From positions 1-64,000 of the forward strand of contig JAEETD010000006.1 in assembly GCA_016290175.1 (NCBI GenBank): a stretch of 64,000 nt of DNA, read 5' to 3'. The notes beneath the pieces were generated by a model. The model saw only the letters and a list, made by a program, of their open reading frames with translations. It had not been told where the DNA came from and ran no database searches. This document shows, in pieces, positions 1 through 7,916 of the stretch. The stretch comes from Prevotella sp. (lineage in GTDB: Bacteria; Bacteroidota; Bacteroidia; Bacteroidales; Bacteroidaceae). A program made the translations under genes and the position numbers. Numbering within the stretch: position 1 is the first letter of the stretch; the number at the start of each line of letters is the position of its first letter.

Positions 1-4
1 AAAA

Positions 5-36
5 TTACACAGTAGGGACGGTTCCTATTGTGTAAA
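5..36. repeat. REP-like palindrome, GGGACGGTTC class
   Basis: Arms TTACACA and TGTGTAA enclose the core GGGACGGTTCC. The same core sits in different arms at 32471-32499, 38214-38242 and (as GGGTCGGTTCC) 42006-42034. The palindrome is immediately upstream of the first gene's ATG and is read through in the same frame. Confidence 0.7.
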
Positions 37-40
37 TTCG

Positions 41-2032
41 ATGGAGGTACTGCTCATAGAGGAATCGGTTCGTCGCGGTACTCATGTGCTGGTGGAGTTG
101 CCGGAAGGGATGACACCTGAAACAGCACAGGAACTGATGAAAGAGGCTACGGGATTCACACCCGATGCAGCTGTGAAGGACGTTTCGAGGTGCATCTATA
201 TGGTGCCGGAGGATCATACCAAGTATGTTAATCCGAAGCTGTTTGAGGTATCAGAAGAACGTGAACTGAAATCTCAGCCGACGTCTAACGAGCGCAAATC
301 TGCGCCGATTGCCAACGAATCCAAAAGTGGATTGGTTGCAACTGAATCCAATTCTGGATTGAGTGAACAAGAGCTCAAATCTGAGCCGTCGTTCAAGGGC
401 ATACCTTATACCGCTATTATAAAAGAGTGGTGGCGGAGGAATGGTGGTGAGCCGGCTGAAGGTGAAAGGAATGTCAAGTTGCATAAACTGGCCGTTAATC
501 TCCGAGCCATCTGCGACAACAAGAAAGAGGTGTTGATGCAGGTGATGCCTCGTTTCGGACTTTCCGATGTGGAACTGAAATCGGTCGTTGACTCGGCTTG
601 CAAGGAAGAGCCCAAGGGCATTTCGAAGGTGATGCAGGGCATTGTGGATGACTTGTTTTTGTCCCCTAAGTTCTTGGACGAGCCAAGCGGCAAAGCCGAG
701 CGAGGGGACTACAGGGGTCTGAGCGAGGGATTGGATGACGATGGTTCAGACCCCCAACCCCCTAACTTAGGGGGCTTGTACAAACACCTGCCGATCGGAC
801 TCAAAGAATCGTTGGTTGGTGTGCCTGTCTCGATGCACATGCCTGTACTTTGTGGCATCATGCCCATCTGTGCAGCATACGCCGACCAGGTAACGGTAGA
901 GTATTGTGATGGCAACATCCACCGCCTCGGACTGATGTCAATCATTCGTGGTGAGCAGGCTTCCAATAAGTCGGTAGTCAAGAACGCTGTCGATATCTGG
1001 AAACGTCAGCTCGACGAAGAGGATGCCCTTGCCCGCAAGCGTGAGGAGGAATGGAAGGAGCGCAAGAAAGGCCGCAAGGCCAACGAGAAGGCTCCCGAAG
1101 ACCCACACGTATTGATTCGAGTGGTGCCTGTAACCGTCTCTTGTTCAACACTTTTGAAACGATTCAAGAATGCGCAGGGGCATACCTTGTATAGCTTCGG
1201 TGAGGAACTTGACACGCTTCGCAAAACCAATGGTGCAGGCTCTTGGAGTTCGAAATATGACATCTATCGTCTCTCGTTCGACTACGGTGAGTGGGGGCAG
1301 GATTACAACTCTGATCAGGCTGAGTCGGGAGTGGTCAACGTGGCCTACAACTGGACGATGCTCGGCACGAACGGTGCCATGCGGAAGTGCTTCAAGTCGG
1401 ACAACATCGAGAATGGTCTTTCTTCTCGTGTGCTCGTGGCTGAGATGCCTGACTCCAGCTTTGCCAAGATGCCCAAGTTTGGACGTCGTTCGGCTGAGGA
1501 TGAAGCCCGTATTCAGCAGGCCGTCACTCGTCTGCGTAGCTTTACTGGGCTCGTGGATGTACCTCGTTTGAGGAAGGCCATCGAGGCTTGGGTTGAGGAG
1601 AAACGCGTAGAGGCTGCTAAGGATATTGACCACGTAAAGGACACTTATCGTAAGCGTGCTGCCGTCATCGGCTTCCGCTGTGGGGTTATCTTCCACATGC
1701 TGTCTGGCAAGGATAAGGAGACCAAGGCGTGCATCGATTTTGCGCTGATGATGGCCGACTACTGCCTCTCTCAGCAGATTCGTGCCTTCGGCGAGGCCTT
1801 GCAGAATCAGTATATCGATGCTCAGGACGAGTGTCTGCGATACGGTGTCAATCACTCCATCTTCGACCAGCTGCCGCCTACGTTCACCATCGACGATCTG
1901 CGCCCTTTGAAACGAGGTTTCTGTTCAGAGGCAGCTCTCAGGAAAATCACTTCCCGTTGGGGTCGTGACGGCTGGATAGAGAAGGTGGACAAGACCCACT
2001 GGAGTAAGGTAAAAGTGAATAGTGAAAAGTGA
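41..2032 (+). CDS. DUF3987-type mobile-element protein, possibly truncated at the window edge
   Basis: 663 residues from the ATG at 41. The frame is open to base 1, so the true start may lie outside the window. Residues 1-70 look like the end of a VirE-N/primase-like domain (Arg-Cys-Ile-Tyr-Met-Val-Pro near 50-56). Residues 74-118 are five degenerate 9-residue repeats. Residues 260-560 resemble DUF3987, an ATPase-like domain of Bacteroidetes mobile elements and prophage remnants, with a degenerate P-loop (GEQASNKS near residue 305). Bases 689-785 hold a short G/C-rich palindrome read as coding sequence (DPQPPNLGG). The last codons (KVNSEK-stop) come from a heptamer repeat that runs to the next gene. 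The DUF3987 assignment rests on recall of the family; exact function unknown. Confidence 0.6.
   Translation: MEVLLIEESVRRGTHVLVELPEGMTPETAQELMKEATGFTPDAAVKDVSRCIYMVPEDHTKYVNPKLFEVSEERELKSQPTSNERKSAPIANESKSGLVATESNSGLSEQELKSEPSFKGIPYTAIIKEWWRRNGGEPAEGERNVKLHKLAVNLRAICDNKKEVLMQVMPRFGLSDVELKSVVDSACKEEPKGISKVMQGIVDDLFLSPKFLDEPSGKAERGDYRGLSEGLDDDGSDPQPPNLGGLYKHLPIGLKESLVGVPVSMHMPVLCGIMPICAAYADQVTVEYCDGNIHRLGLMSIIRGEQASNKSVVKNAVDIWKRQLDEEDALARKREEEWKERKKGRKANEKAPEDPHVLIRVVPVTVSCSTLLKRFKNAQGHTLYSFGEELDTLRKTNGAGSWSSKYDIYRLSFDYGEWGQDYNSDQAESGVVNVAYNWTMLGTNGAMRKCFKSDNIENGLSSRVLVAEMPDSSFAKMPKFGRRSAEDEARIQQAVTRLRSFTGLVDVPRLRKAIEAWVEEKRVEAAKDIDHVKDTYRKRAAVIGFRCGVIFHMLSGKDKETKACIDFALMMADYCLSQQIRAFGEALQNQYIDAQDECLRYGVNHSIFDQLPPTFTIDDLRPLKRGFCSEAALRKITSRWGRDGWIEKVDKTHWSKVKVNSEK
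260..394 (+). repeat. five 27-bp tandem repeats inside the DUF3987 gene
   Basis: Five consecutive 9-residue units (RELKSQPTS, NERKSAPIA, NESKSGLVA, TESNSGLSE, QELKSEPSF) form a Ser/Glu/Lys-rich linker between the N-terminal domain and the DUF3987-like part. The units differ at the DNA level, so this is an old or fast-changing expansion. Confidence 0.7.
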
Positions 2033-2051
2033 ACATTGAACATTGAAAATT
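2011..2051 (+). repeat. heptamer tandem repeat between two genes
   Basis: Degenerate 7-nt units (AGTGAAT, AGTGAAA, AGTGAAC, ATTGAAC, ATTGAAA) run from inside the 3' end of the DUF3987 gene to the ATG of the next gene. They supply the stop codon of the first gene and all of the spacer. Confidence 0.75.
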
Positions 2052-2543
2052 ATGGAATTAGTATTAGTACGCATAGCAAAACGCAAGACCTATACAATAG
2101 GCAAGCTCTACATTGTAGAGAAAGTAGATGATGAATACCTGGCAGGAGAAAAACAAACTTACTTCTGCGACACCCTCGAACCAACGGCATTGGAGTTGAA
2201 GACAACGGTATCGAAAGAAGCTGTGCTTCGATCGCCCAAGAAGGCAGAGAGTTTAAAGCCCTTCGCCATCCCAGAAGGCCGATACGCGGTAGTAATTACC
2301 TGGAGTCCGAAGTTCAAGATGTGGCTCCCTGTCCTGCTCGGTGGCCCCGACTTCAACCACCTCTTCAAGGGCATCCGCATCCACATGGGCAACACAGCCA
2401 AGGACACCCAAGGCTGCATCCTCGTAGGTCGCAACCAACTGGTAGGCCAAGTCCTCGAATCCCGCAAGTGGCTTTATGAACTCAAACAAAAGATCGTCGA
2501 GGCAAAAGCCCGTGATGAACCCGTCTGGCTGACCATCAAGTAA
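2052..2543 (+). CDS. DUF5675 family protein
   Basis: 163 residues from the ATG at 2052 (a TTG at 2043 is in frame but lies in the heptamer repeat). The central pattern, IPEGRY...TWSPKFKMWLPVLL...GIRIHMGNTAKDTQGCILVG, is that of DUF5675, an uncharacterised family of phages and Bacteroidetes mobile elements. Its His-x-Gly-Asn-Thr-x-x-Asp-Thr-x-Gly-Cys segment suggests a metal or catalytic site, but no function is proven. It probably shares a transcript with the DUF3987 gene, from which only a heptamer repeat separates it. Confidence 0.75.
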   Translation: MELVLVRIAKRKTYTIGKLYIVEKVDDEYLAGEKQTYFCDTLEPTALELKTTVSKEAVLRSPKKAESLKPFAIPEGRYAVVITWSPKFKMWLPVLLGGPDFNHLFKGIRIHMGNTAKDTQGCILVGRNQLVGQVLESRKWLYELKQKIVEAKARDEPVWLTIK

Positions 2544-2577
2544 CCATCAGTCTCTTAATCAATCGCCCGGATATGAC

Positions 2578-3465
2578 TCACCTCATGTCTGGGCGATTTG
2601 CATCTATCATCTCCAAAGCCTCAGGCGTGAGGAAAGGACGGATATCCTGGAAAGGAATCTCGAAGATGATGATGCCGGAGGAATAAGGGGCTATCTCGTA
2701 CTGGGTATAGTTGAAGACGACGCCCGTGTCGGAGAGATAGGGAGAATTGCCGGGCAAAGGAATATTGTTGAGCGAACTGACCTCCTCGGCAAAAAGATAC
2801 TCCAACAGTTCATCGTCGCTTAGGAGGTGGTCGGCATCCCCTGAGAAATGGCGCCTCACACCCTCTTTGATCAGCGCCGATAGTTTGGGTGAATCGGTAT
2901 TGGTAAGCAGGGGAATCTGCTTGCCGTCGCTCTTGCGGAAGGTGAATCCCACTTCTGTGGTAAAGCCATGAGCGCCACCACCATACATAAAATTGCTATA
3001 GTAATAGGTGATGTAGCTGGCGGTCTCGGTCAGCTTGGTGATGTCGTGGCTCCTGGAAAAGGCTCCAAGGCGATCGTCCGGCTCCATCTCATCATATACG
3101 TCATGCCATTCAGCCGACACCGACTCGAACAGCGATTCGCCATAAGTCTGGAAGTCCTTGGGATCATCAAACTCGCCATCAAGCAACCAACAGATATGCT
3201 TCCGCAGGCTATCGACAATCACCTTATCGCCACTGACCGGCCAATGAACGAGAAGTGACACTTCAGCGGAGGAGTCATTCTTCTCGAATTTAACGGTTTC
3301 CACTGTGACCATATTCCCGACATCTGCCATAAGGCTGTCTTGACTCACGGTAGCAGCAATGCTATCCGTCGTTTCCTTGCCCTCAGTCTGAGGAGCACGC
3401 TGACCGCATGCACAGAACATGGCAGCGATCGTCATTATCATATAGAAGTGTCTCTGTTTCGCCAT
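2578..3465 (-). CDS. DUF3298-containing lipoprotein
   Basis: 295 residues. A hydrophobic N-terminus ends in a lipobox with Cys20, so the protein is probably a lipoprotein exposed to the periplasm or the cell surface. Residues 45-290 carry a DUF4163/DUF3298-like fold: a Gly-Gly-Ala-His-Gly motif near 163-167, a middle segment 'FTFRKSDGKQIPLL', and the C-terminal 'YEIAPYSSG' typical of DUF3298, the extracellular domain of RsiV-type proteins. Here it is a free lipoprotein, not an anti-sigma factor. Its start shares a base with the end of the FadL-like gene upstream, so the two are translationally coupled. Confidence 0.8.
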   Translation of the reverse strand: MAKQRHFYMIMTIAAMFCACGQRAPQTEGKETTDSIAATVSQDSLMADVGNMVTVETVKFEKNDSSAEVSLLVHWPVSGDKVIVDSLRKHICWLLDGEFDDPKDFQTYGESLFESVSAEWHDVYDEMEPDDRLGAFSRSHDITKLTETASYITYYYSNFMYGGGAHGFTTEVGFTFRKSDGKQIPLLTNTDSPKLSALIKEGVRRHFSGDADHLLSDDELLEYLFAEEVSSLNNIPLPGNSPYLSDTGVVFNYTQYEIAPYSSGIIIFEIPFQDIRPFLTPEALEMIDANRPDMR

Positions 3466-5054
3466 CAGAAGGTATATCCGAGGGTAAGGAGCACTTGATG
3501 ACGCTTATTGCTGACGCTGGCAGCATCCAGGCTGCCTGTCAGATTAGGCTGGAAGGGATAGAAGGTTCCATCGGTTGTGCTGTATTGATAAGCCACATCG
3601 AGGTTCATGTCACCGATCTTGCAACCTACGCCGGCAGTGATACGGTTGGTGCTCTTCCAGTTGACATAGTCGGAGGTGGAAGCATATTTCACACCGTAGG
3701 AGTCGAGTGTCTGGTCACGCACGCCGTTCTCAGCGTATGCCGACGAGATGTAATTGTAACCCAGACGCAGGGCCACCTCAGGAACGGGCTTGAACTCAAG
3801 ACCCAGCTTCAGCGTGGAAACACCCTTCAACACATCCTCCGTGTTACGCTTCATAACATTGTCCTTATAGGAATCCTCATTGCCATAGTAATCGTAACCA
3901 TCCTTCACGCGGTTCTGACTGGCACCGTAGTCGGAGAACTCGTAGGTAGCACCGATGGCGAGATTGTTGCCGATGGTGTGACCCAGGCTGAGACCAAACT
4001 TCCATGCTGTATAGTAACGGAATTCGTAGGAGTTCTCAATGTCGCCCATTTCGATATGGGTGCCATCCAAAAGCTCACCAAGAGCACTCTGGTTGTAGAG
4101 CGCGGTGGTATTATCTGTGGTCAGGTCATACCAGGTGGGGGTATTGATATAGAGACCCAGACGGAACGGTGAATACTCCACAGGACGGACGATGACGCCA
4201 GCCTTGATATCGACACCCGTACCCTTGATGGTACGATAGTCACCATAGCTGACAATACCGCCATCGTTGCCGTTGAGGAACCTCAAGCCTTCGGTATACT
4301 CGCTGTAACCCTTGTATTTGACATCATAGATGCCTGCGGTGACACCCCAGTAGACGCGGTCGTTGGAATTACCGCTAAGGGTGAAGTCGAACTCATTGAT
4401 CCAGCCACGATGGGCACGGTCGAAATTATAGGCATCGCCATTCATACCATTGTACATCCAACCGTAATCAACATCATCATCGGCCAGAACATTGGCATTC
4501 AGATAGTCGAGTTGGCTGAAATTGAGCGCCTGCTGTGAACTCGTGGCAGACTTATATCCCAGTATATATCCGTCGTTGCTCATGTCAAGGCAGTAGTGGC
4601 CCTGCAGATCCTTCTCGGCAGTGATGAGGTTCGACGATACTTCGCGCAAGGCATGATCGGCCACAGAGAGAATCTGATTGAAATTGCGGCTCTTGTGGTA
4701 GTTGAACGAGAAGTTGAGAAACGAGGTGCGGTCCATGCGCATCGAATAGACAAAACCAGCCTGATCGAAACTCATGTTAGAGGTGCTGCGACCGTCGAAC
4801 TCGTGTGCATCAGCCTGCGACACCAGTCCGAAACTTGCGCTCATAGTGGAATGGCGGAACAGACCAATACCGGCGGGGTTAGAACTCGTGGTGGAGATAT
4901 CGGCTCCTAAGGCCTCCATCGCGCCACCCATGCCCACGTAGCGAGCCGTACCGTTAAGGTCACTTCCCAGCAGACGGCCACTTTCGTATGTATCCTGTGC
5001 AGCGGCTGGCAGGACGACTGCCATAGCCAAGGCTGCGAAAAATATCTTCTTCAT
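3465..5054 (-). CDS. FadL/OmpP1-like outer-membrane protein
   Basis: 529 residues from the ATG at 5054 (an in-frame GTG at 5066 lies in the repeat). A clear signal peptide ends in Ala-Ala-Ala-Gln. The mature N-terminus (TARYVGMGGAMEALGADIST...NPAGIGLFR) is the conserved opening of FadL/OmpP1/TodX-like beta-barrels of Bacteroidales, often called 'hemin receptor' without proof. Aromatic beta-strand segments follow, and it ends in LLTLGYTF with the terminal Phe expected of an outer-membrane barrel. The substrate is unknown; the family usually takes up hydrophobic compounds. Confidence 0.8.
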   Translation of the reverse strand: MKKIFFAALAMAVVLPAAAQDTYESGRLLGSDLNGTARYVGMGGAMEALGADISTTSSNPAGIGLFRHSTMSASFGLVSQADAHEFDGRSTSNMSFDQAGFVYSMRMDRTSFLNFSFNYHKSRNFNQILSVADHALREVSSNLITAEKDLQGHYCLDMSNDGYILGYKSATSSQQALNFSQLDYLNANVLADDDVDYGWMYNGMNGDAYNFDRAHRGWINEFDFTLSGNSNDRVYWGVTAGIYDVKYKGYSEYTEGLRFLNGNDGGIVSYGDYRTIKGTGVDIKAGVIVRPVEYSPFRLGLYINTPTWYDLTTDNTTALYNQSALGELLDGTHIEMGDIENSYEFRYYTAWKFGLSLGHTIGNNLAIGATYEFSDYGASQNRVKDGYDYYGNEDSYKDNVMKRNTEDVLKGVSTLKLGLEFKPVPEVALRLGYNYISSAYAENGVRDQTLDSYGVKYASTSDYVNWKSTNRITAGVGCKIGDMNLDVAYQYSTTDGTFYPFQPNLTGSLDAASVSNKRHQVLLTLGYTF

Positions 5055-5100
5055 ACTATTTTTCACTATTAACTATTCACTATTAACTATTCACTACTAT
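5055..5100 (-). repeat. heptamer tandem repeat before the porin start
   Basis: On the plus strand units ACTATTA and ACTATTC alternate for about six copies, filling the whole gap between the stop of the Tyr-rich gene (5097) and the ATG of the porin gene (5054). Confidence 0.8.
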
Positions 5101-6056
5101 CTGCGTCCGCCTACATGGCCACCGCCAGAACGGCCTCCACCGCCTCCGCCACCAGAGGCACGTCCACCGCCACCGCTGAAGCCACCGCCGCCAACGCTGC
5201 CACCTCCACCGGTGGTAGTCGGTGTATAGGTAGTCGTAGCCCGGTTAGTTGTGGTACGTGTCGTTGCAGTACGTGATGACGTAGAGGGTGTATAGGCGCT
5301 GTGGTTGCCCACGGTGCGGTCTCGCAAGCTGCTGGTACGCTGGGCTCCCAGGCGACTGCTGGCACTGCTACGGGTGCCGCCCGATGTGGCAGAAGAATAG
5401 ATACGTCCGTTCATGTTGCCACGATCCATGCGGATTGTGCCAGTGTGGTCGTTATAGCTGAGACGTCCTCCGATTCCACCACCCCAGTAGCTATAGCCAT
5501 AGCGATAGTAAGGATAGCCATAGTAATCGTAGTACCAGGGATCATACCACCAGCCACCATACCAGCTGTAAGGTCCATAATACCAAGGATCGTAGATGCC
5601 ATAGCGCCAGCTACTGTAATACCAGGGATCATACCAATTATACCAGCCGTAGGTGCGGTAGTACCAGGGCGAATGCCACCACAGGTCGTGACGGCCCTCC
5701 TGATAGCCTGCCCAGTAGGCGGCATTGTCGGAGAGACTATAGTCGTCGAAACGTTCCATCTTACGTGTCAACGTATAGTCATCCAACGAATCAGGATAAA
5801 CACCCAGTTCACCGTTGAAGTCGATGATATCGGATGCAGCAGAATCGATGGGCACATAAGTGCTCATACGACGGTTATAATCGTCAACACTACGGTTGCT
5901 CCCCGCATAATACGTCTCGCGAGGCAGACCGTAGTTGTCATTCACTCTCTCTACCTTGCTGCTCTTTTTAGGAACGAAGTAGAGATCGTCATCCTGGGCC
6001 ACCATCGAAAGAGGCAGGGCCCCGATGAGTAACGAGATAAGAATCAGTTTCTTCAT
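5097..6056 (-). CDS. secreted Tyr/Trp/Gly-rich low-complexity protein
   Basis: 319 residues with a Sec signal peptide (cut likely after VAQ at about 21). Residues 110-190 are very rich in Tyr, Trp, Gly and Pro, with three 'YDPWYY' units and many YGY/WYY steps. Residues 215-285 are Ser/Thr/Arg-rich and residues 286-319 are Gly-rich with runs of GGGG ending in GGRR. No enzymatic domain is visible. Aromatic and Gly-rich composition of this kind occurs in adhesive, scaffolding or phase-separating proteins; a surface or envelope structural role is inference. The gene heads the operon with the FadL-like porin and DUF3298 lipoprotein. Confidence 0.7.
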   Translation of the reverse strand: MKKLILISLLIGALPLSMVAQDDDLYFVPKKSSKVERVNDNYGLPRETYYAGSNRSVDDYNRRMSTYVPIDSAASDIIDFNGELGVYPDSLDDYTLTRKMERFDDYSLSDNAAYWAGYQEGRHDLWWHSPWYYRTYGWYNWYDPWYYSSWRYGIYDPWYYGPYSWYGGWWYDPWYYDYYGYPYYRYGYSYWGGGIGGRLSYNDHTGTIRMDRGNMNGRIYSSATSGGTRSSASSRLGAQRTSSLRDRTVGNHSAYTPSTSSRTATTRTTTNRATTTYTPTTTGGGGSVGGGGFSGGGGRASGGGGGGGRSGGGHVGGRR

Positions 6057-6085
6057 ATTTCAACACTATTTAATTGTTCACGATG

Positions 6086-6093
6086 CAAAATTA
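6086..6093 (-). promoter_or_regulatory. -7 box for the Tyr-rich protein operon
   Basis: TAATTTTG on the minus strand, 30 nt from the start codon and followed by GCATCG. A good -33 box is not evident. Confidence 0.5.
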
Positions 6094-6159
6094 CTCACAA
6101 TTTTACTGCAAATATAAGGAAAAACCCTAAACCACGGTAGGATTTTCCCTATTTTTTGT

Positions 6160-6167
6160 AAATTTGC
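6160..6167 (+). promoter_or_regulatory. -7 box for prmA
   Basis: TAAATTTG followed by CACC, 20 nt before the prmA ATG at 6188. No clear -33 TTTG is visible. Confidence 0.5.
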
Positions 6168-6187
6168 ACCAAAATTTAACATCCAAT

Positions 6188-7078
6188 ATGAAATATTACG
6201 AGGTAGCATTCACCCTGACCCCCTACTCTGCCGATGCCTGCGACGTGTTGGCAGCGATGGCTGGAGATGTAGGTTTTGAAACATTCGTGGAGACAGAAAC
6301 CGGTCTGACAGGCTATGTACAACAAGCACTTTTCGACGAGCAGGCCCTTCAGAAATCGTTGGAGGATTTCCCCTTTGATGGCGTCAGCATCAGTTATGAC
6401 ATTCGGGAGGCTGAAGACAAAGACTGGAACGAACAGTGGGAACAGGAAGGTTTTGAGCCGATAGAAGTAAGAAGTAAGATGGAAGATGGAAGAGGTGTGA
6501 TCATCCACGATGGACGGCATCTGCCAAAAGTCATCTCCGATCAGGACATCGCGATTGAGATTGATGCGAAGCTGGCTTTTGGCACCGGTACCCACGAGAC
6601 CACCCGCATGATCTGCGCCACCCTCCAAGAACTATTCACTATTCACTCTTCACTATTCACTACCCTGAAGGTGCTGGACTGTGGGACGGGAACAGGCATA
6701 TTAGCGATATGTGCGCTGAAACTCGGTGCGAAAGAAGCTGTGGGTTATGACATCGACGAGTGGAGCGTAGACAATGCCCGCCATAATGCTGTGATCAATC
6801 GTGTGGACGAACGATTCACCTCGCTGTTGGGCGACGTGAATATATTAAAAGAGGTGGAAGGTTCCTTCGACCTCGTGATGGCTAACATCAATCGCAACAT
6901 CCTGTTGGCAGACATGCCGATGATGCATGAGAAGATGGCTCCTGGTGCACGCCTGATACTGAGCGGATTCTATACCGCCGATATCCCCATGCTCACAGAG
7001 AAAGCACAAAGTTTAGGAATGACACTGGCAGCACAGAAGGAAGACAACGAATGGGCTTGTCTCGTATTCCAAAACTAA
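6188..7078 (+). CDS. prmA: ribosomal protein L11 methyltransferase
   Basis: 296 residues from the ATG at 6188. PrmA trimethylates lysines and the N-terminus of ribosomal protein L11 using S-adenosylmethionine. The N-terminal L11-binding domain is followed by FGTGTHETTR, the SAM motif VLDCGTGTGILAI and the catalytic-loop-like MANINRNIL. Two in-frame heptamer insertions interrupt the usual sequence: bases 6466-6495 encode a Ser-Lys-Met-Glu-Asp-Gly-Arg insert, and 6629-6663 encode LFTIHSSLFT just before the SAM motif. Both fall between conserved blocks, so the enzyme is probably functional. Confidence 0.95.
   Translation: MKYYEVAFTLTPYSADACDVLAAMAGDVGFETFVETETGLTGYVQQALFDEQALQKSLEDFPFDGVSISYDIREAEDKDWNEQWEQEGFEPIEVRSKMEDGRGVIIHDGRHLPKVISDQDIAIEIDAKLAFGTGTHETTRMICATLQELFTIHSSLFTTLKVLDCGTGTGILAICALKLGAKEAVGYDIDEWSVDNARHNAVINRVDERFTSLLGDVNILKEVEGSFDLVMANINRNILLADMPMMHEKMAPGARLILSGFYTADIPMLTEKAQSLGMTLAAQKEDNEWACLVFQN
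6466..6495 (+). repeat. heptamer repeat inside prmA (first)
   Basis: Units AGTAAGA, AGTAAGA, TGGAAGA, TGGAAGA, translated in frame. The reverse-complement unit family (CATCTTC) recurs in queA at 8179-8213. Confidence 0.75.
6629..6663 (+). repeat. heptamer repeat inside prmA (second)
   Basis: Units ACTATTC, ACTATTC, ACTCTTC, ACTATTC are translated in frame immediately before the methyltransferase SAM motif, lengthening the linker by about 10 residues. Confidence 0.8.
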
Positions 7079-7085
7079 GTTTCTG

Positions 7086-7916
7086 ATGGCAAAGATCATA
7101 GAGATATCATCATTGACGGAGCCTGGTATAGAGATGTTCTCATCGCTTACGGAAGCCCAACTGCGTAACAAGGTAGAGCCTCAGAAGGGCATCTTCATCG
7201 CAGAGAGTCCCAAGGTGATACAGGTGGCGCTGAATGCCGGCTACGAACCCGTGGCACTGCTCTGCGAGCGCAGGCATATCGAGGGCGATGCCAAGACCAT
7301 CATCGGACAATGTGGGGAGATACCCGTCTATACAGGTAACAGAGCATTGCTGGAACAACTGACGGGCTACACGCTGACCCGGGGCGTGCTTTGTGGGATG
7401 CGAAGACCTCAGGAACGCACAGCCATCGAACTGCTTCAGACCATCACCGAGACAGAAGCCCCACATAGACAGAAGCGCATCGTGGTGATCGACGGTGTGG
7501 TGGATACCACGAACATCGGTGCAATCTTTCGTTCGGCTGCTGCCCTCGACATTGATGCCGTACTCCTGACGAGAAATGCATGTGACCCTCTGAACCGAAG
7601 AGCCGTGAGAGTATCGATGGGCAGTGTATTCCTCGTACCCTGGACTTGGTTAGACAATTATGATACCCTGCATGACTATGGTTTCAAGACAGCAGCGATG
7701 GCACTGACAGACCAATCGGTATCTATCGACAATGCCACCGTAGCCAGCGAAGAGCGGTTGGCTATCATCATGGGAACGGAGGGCGACGGATTGCCCCAAG
7801 AAACGATTAACGAAGCCGACTATACGGTGCGTATACCTATGGCTCACGGTGTCGACTCACTGAATGTGGCTGCTGCAGCTGCCGTTGCCTTCTGGCAACT
7901 GCGGGCTAAGGAATAA
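7086..7916 (+). CDS. SpoU/TrmH-family RNA 2'-O-methyltransferase
   Basis: 276 residues. The N-terminal substrate-binding domain (FIAESPKVIQVAL, residues 30-70) precedes a SPOUT domain with all three motifs: motif 1 VVDTTNIGAIFRSAAAL (asparagine and arginine of the active site), motif 2 IIMGTEGDGLP and motif 3 VRIPMAHGVDSLNVAAAAAVAFW. Such enzymes methylate riboses of rRNA or tRNA; RlmB-like Gm2251 modification is possible, but the exact target cannot be read from sequence. It follows prmA by 7 nt, so both probably share a transcript, and its end overlaps the convergent queA end by 11 nt. Confidence 0.9.
   Translation: MAKIIEISSLTEPGIEMFSSLTEAQLRNKVEPQKGIFIAESPKVIQVALNAGYEPVALLCERRHIEGDAKTIIGQCGEIPVYTGNRALLEQLTGYTLTRGVLCGMRRPQERTAIELLQTITETEAPHRQKRIVVIDGVVDTTNIGAIFRSAAALDIDAVLLTRNACDPLNRRAVRVSMGSVFLVPWTWLDNYDTLHDYGFKTAAMALTDQSVSIDNATVASEERLAIIMGTEGDGLPQETINEADYTVRIPMAHGVDSLNVAAAAAVAFWQLRAKE

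Noticed and set aside
5301-6032. Plus-strand reading frame opposite the Tyr-rich gene
   Set aside because: Produced by complementing Tyr/Gly codons; the minus-strand frame has a signal peptide and a promoter.
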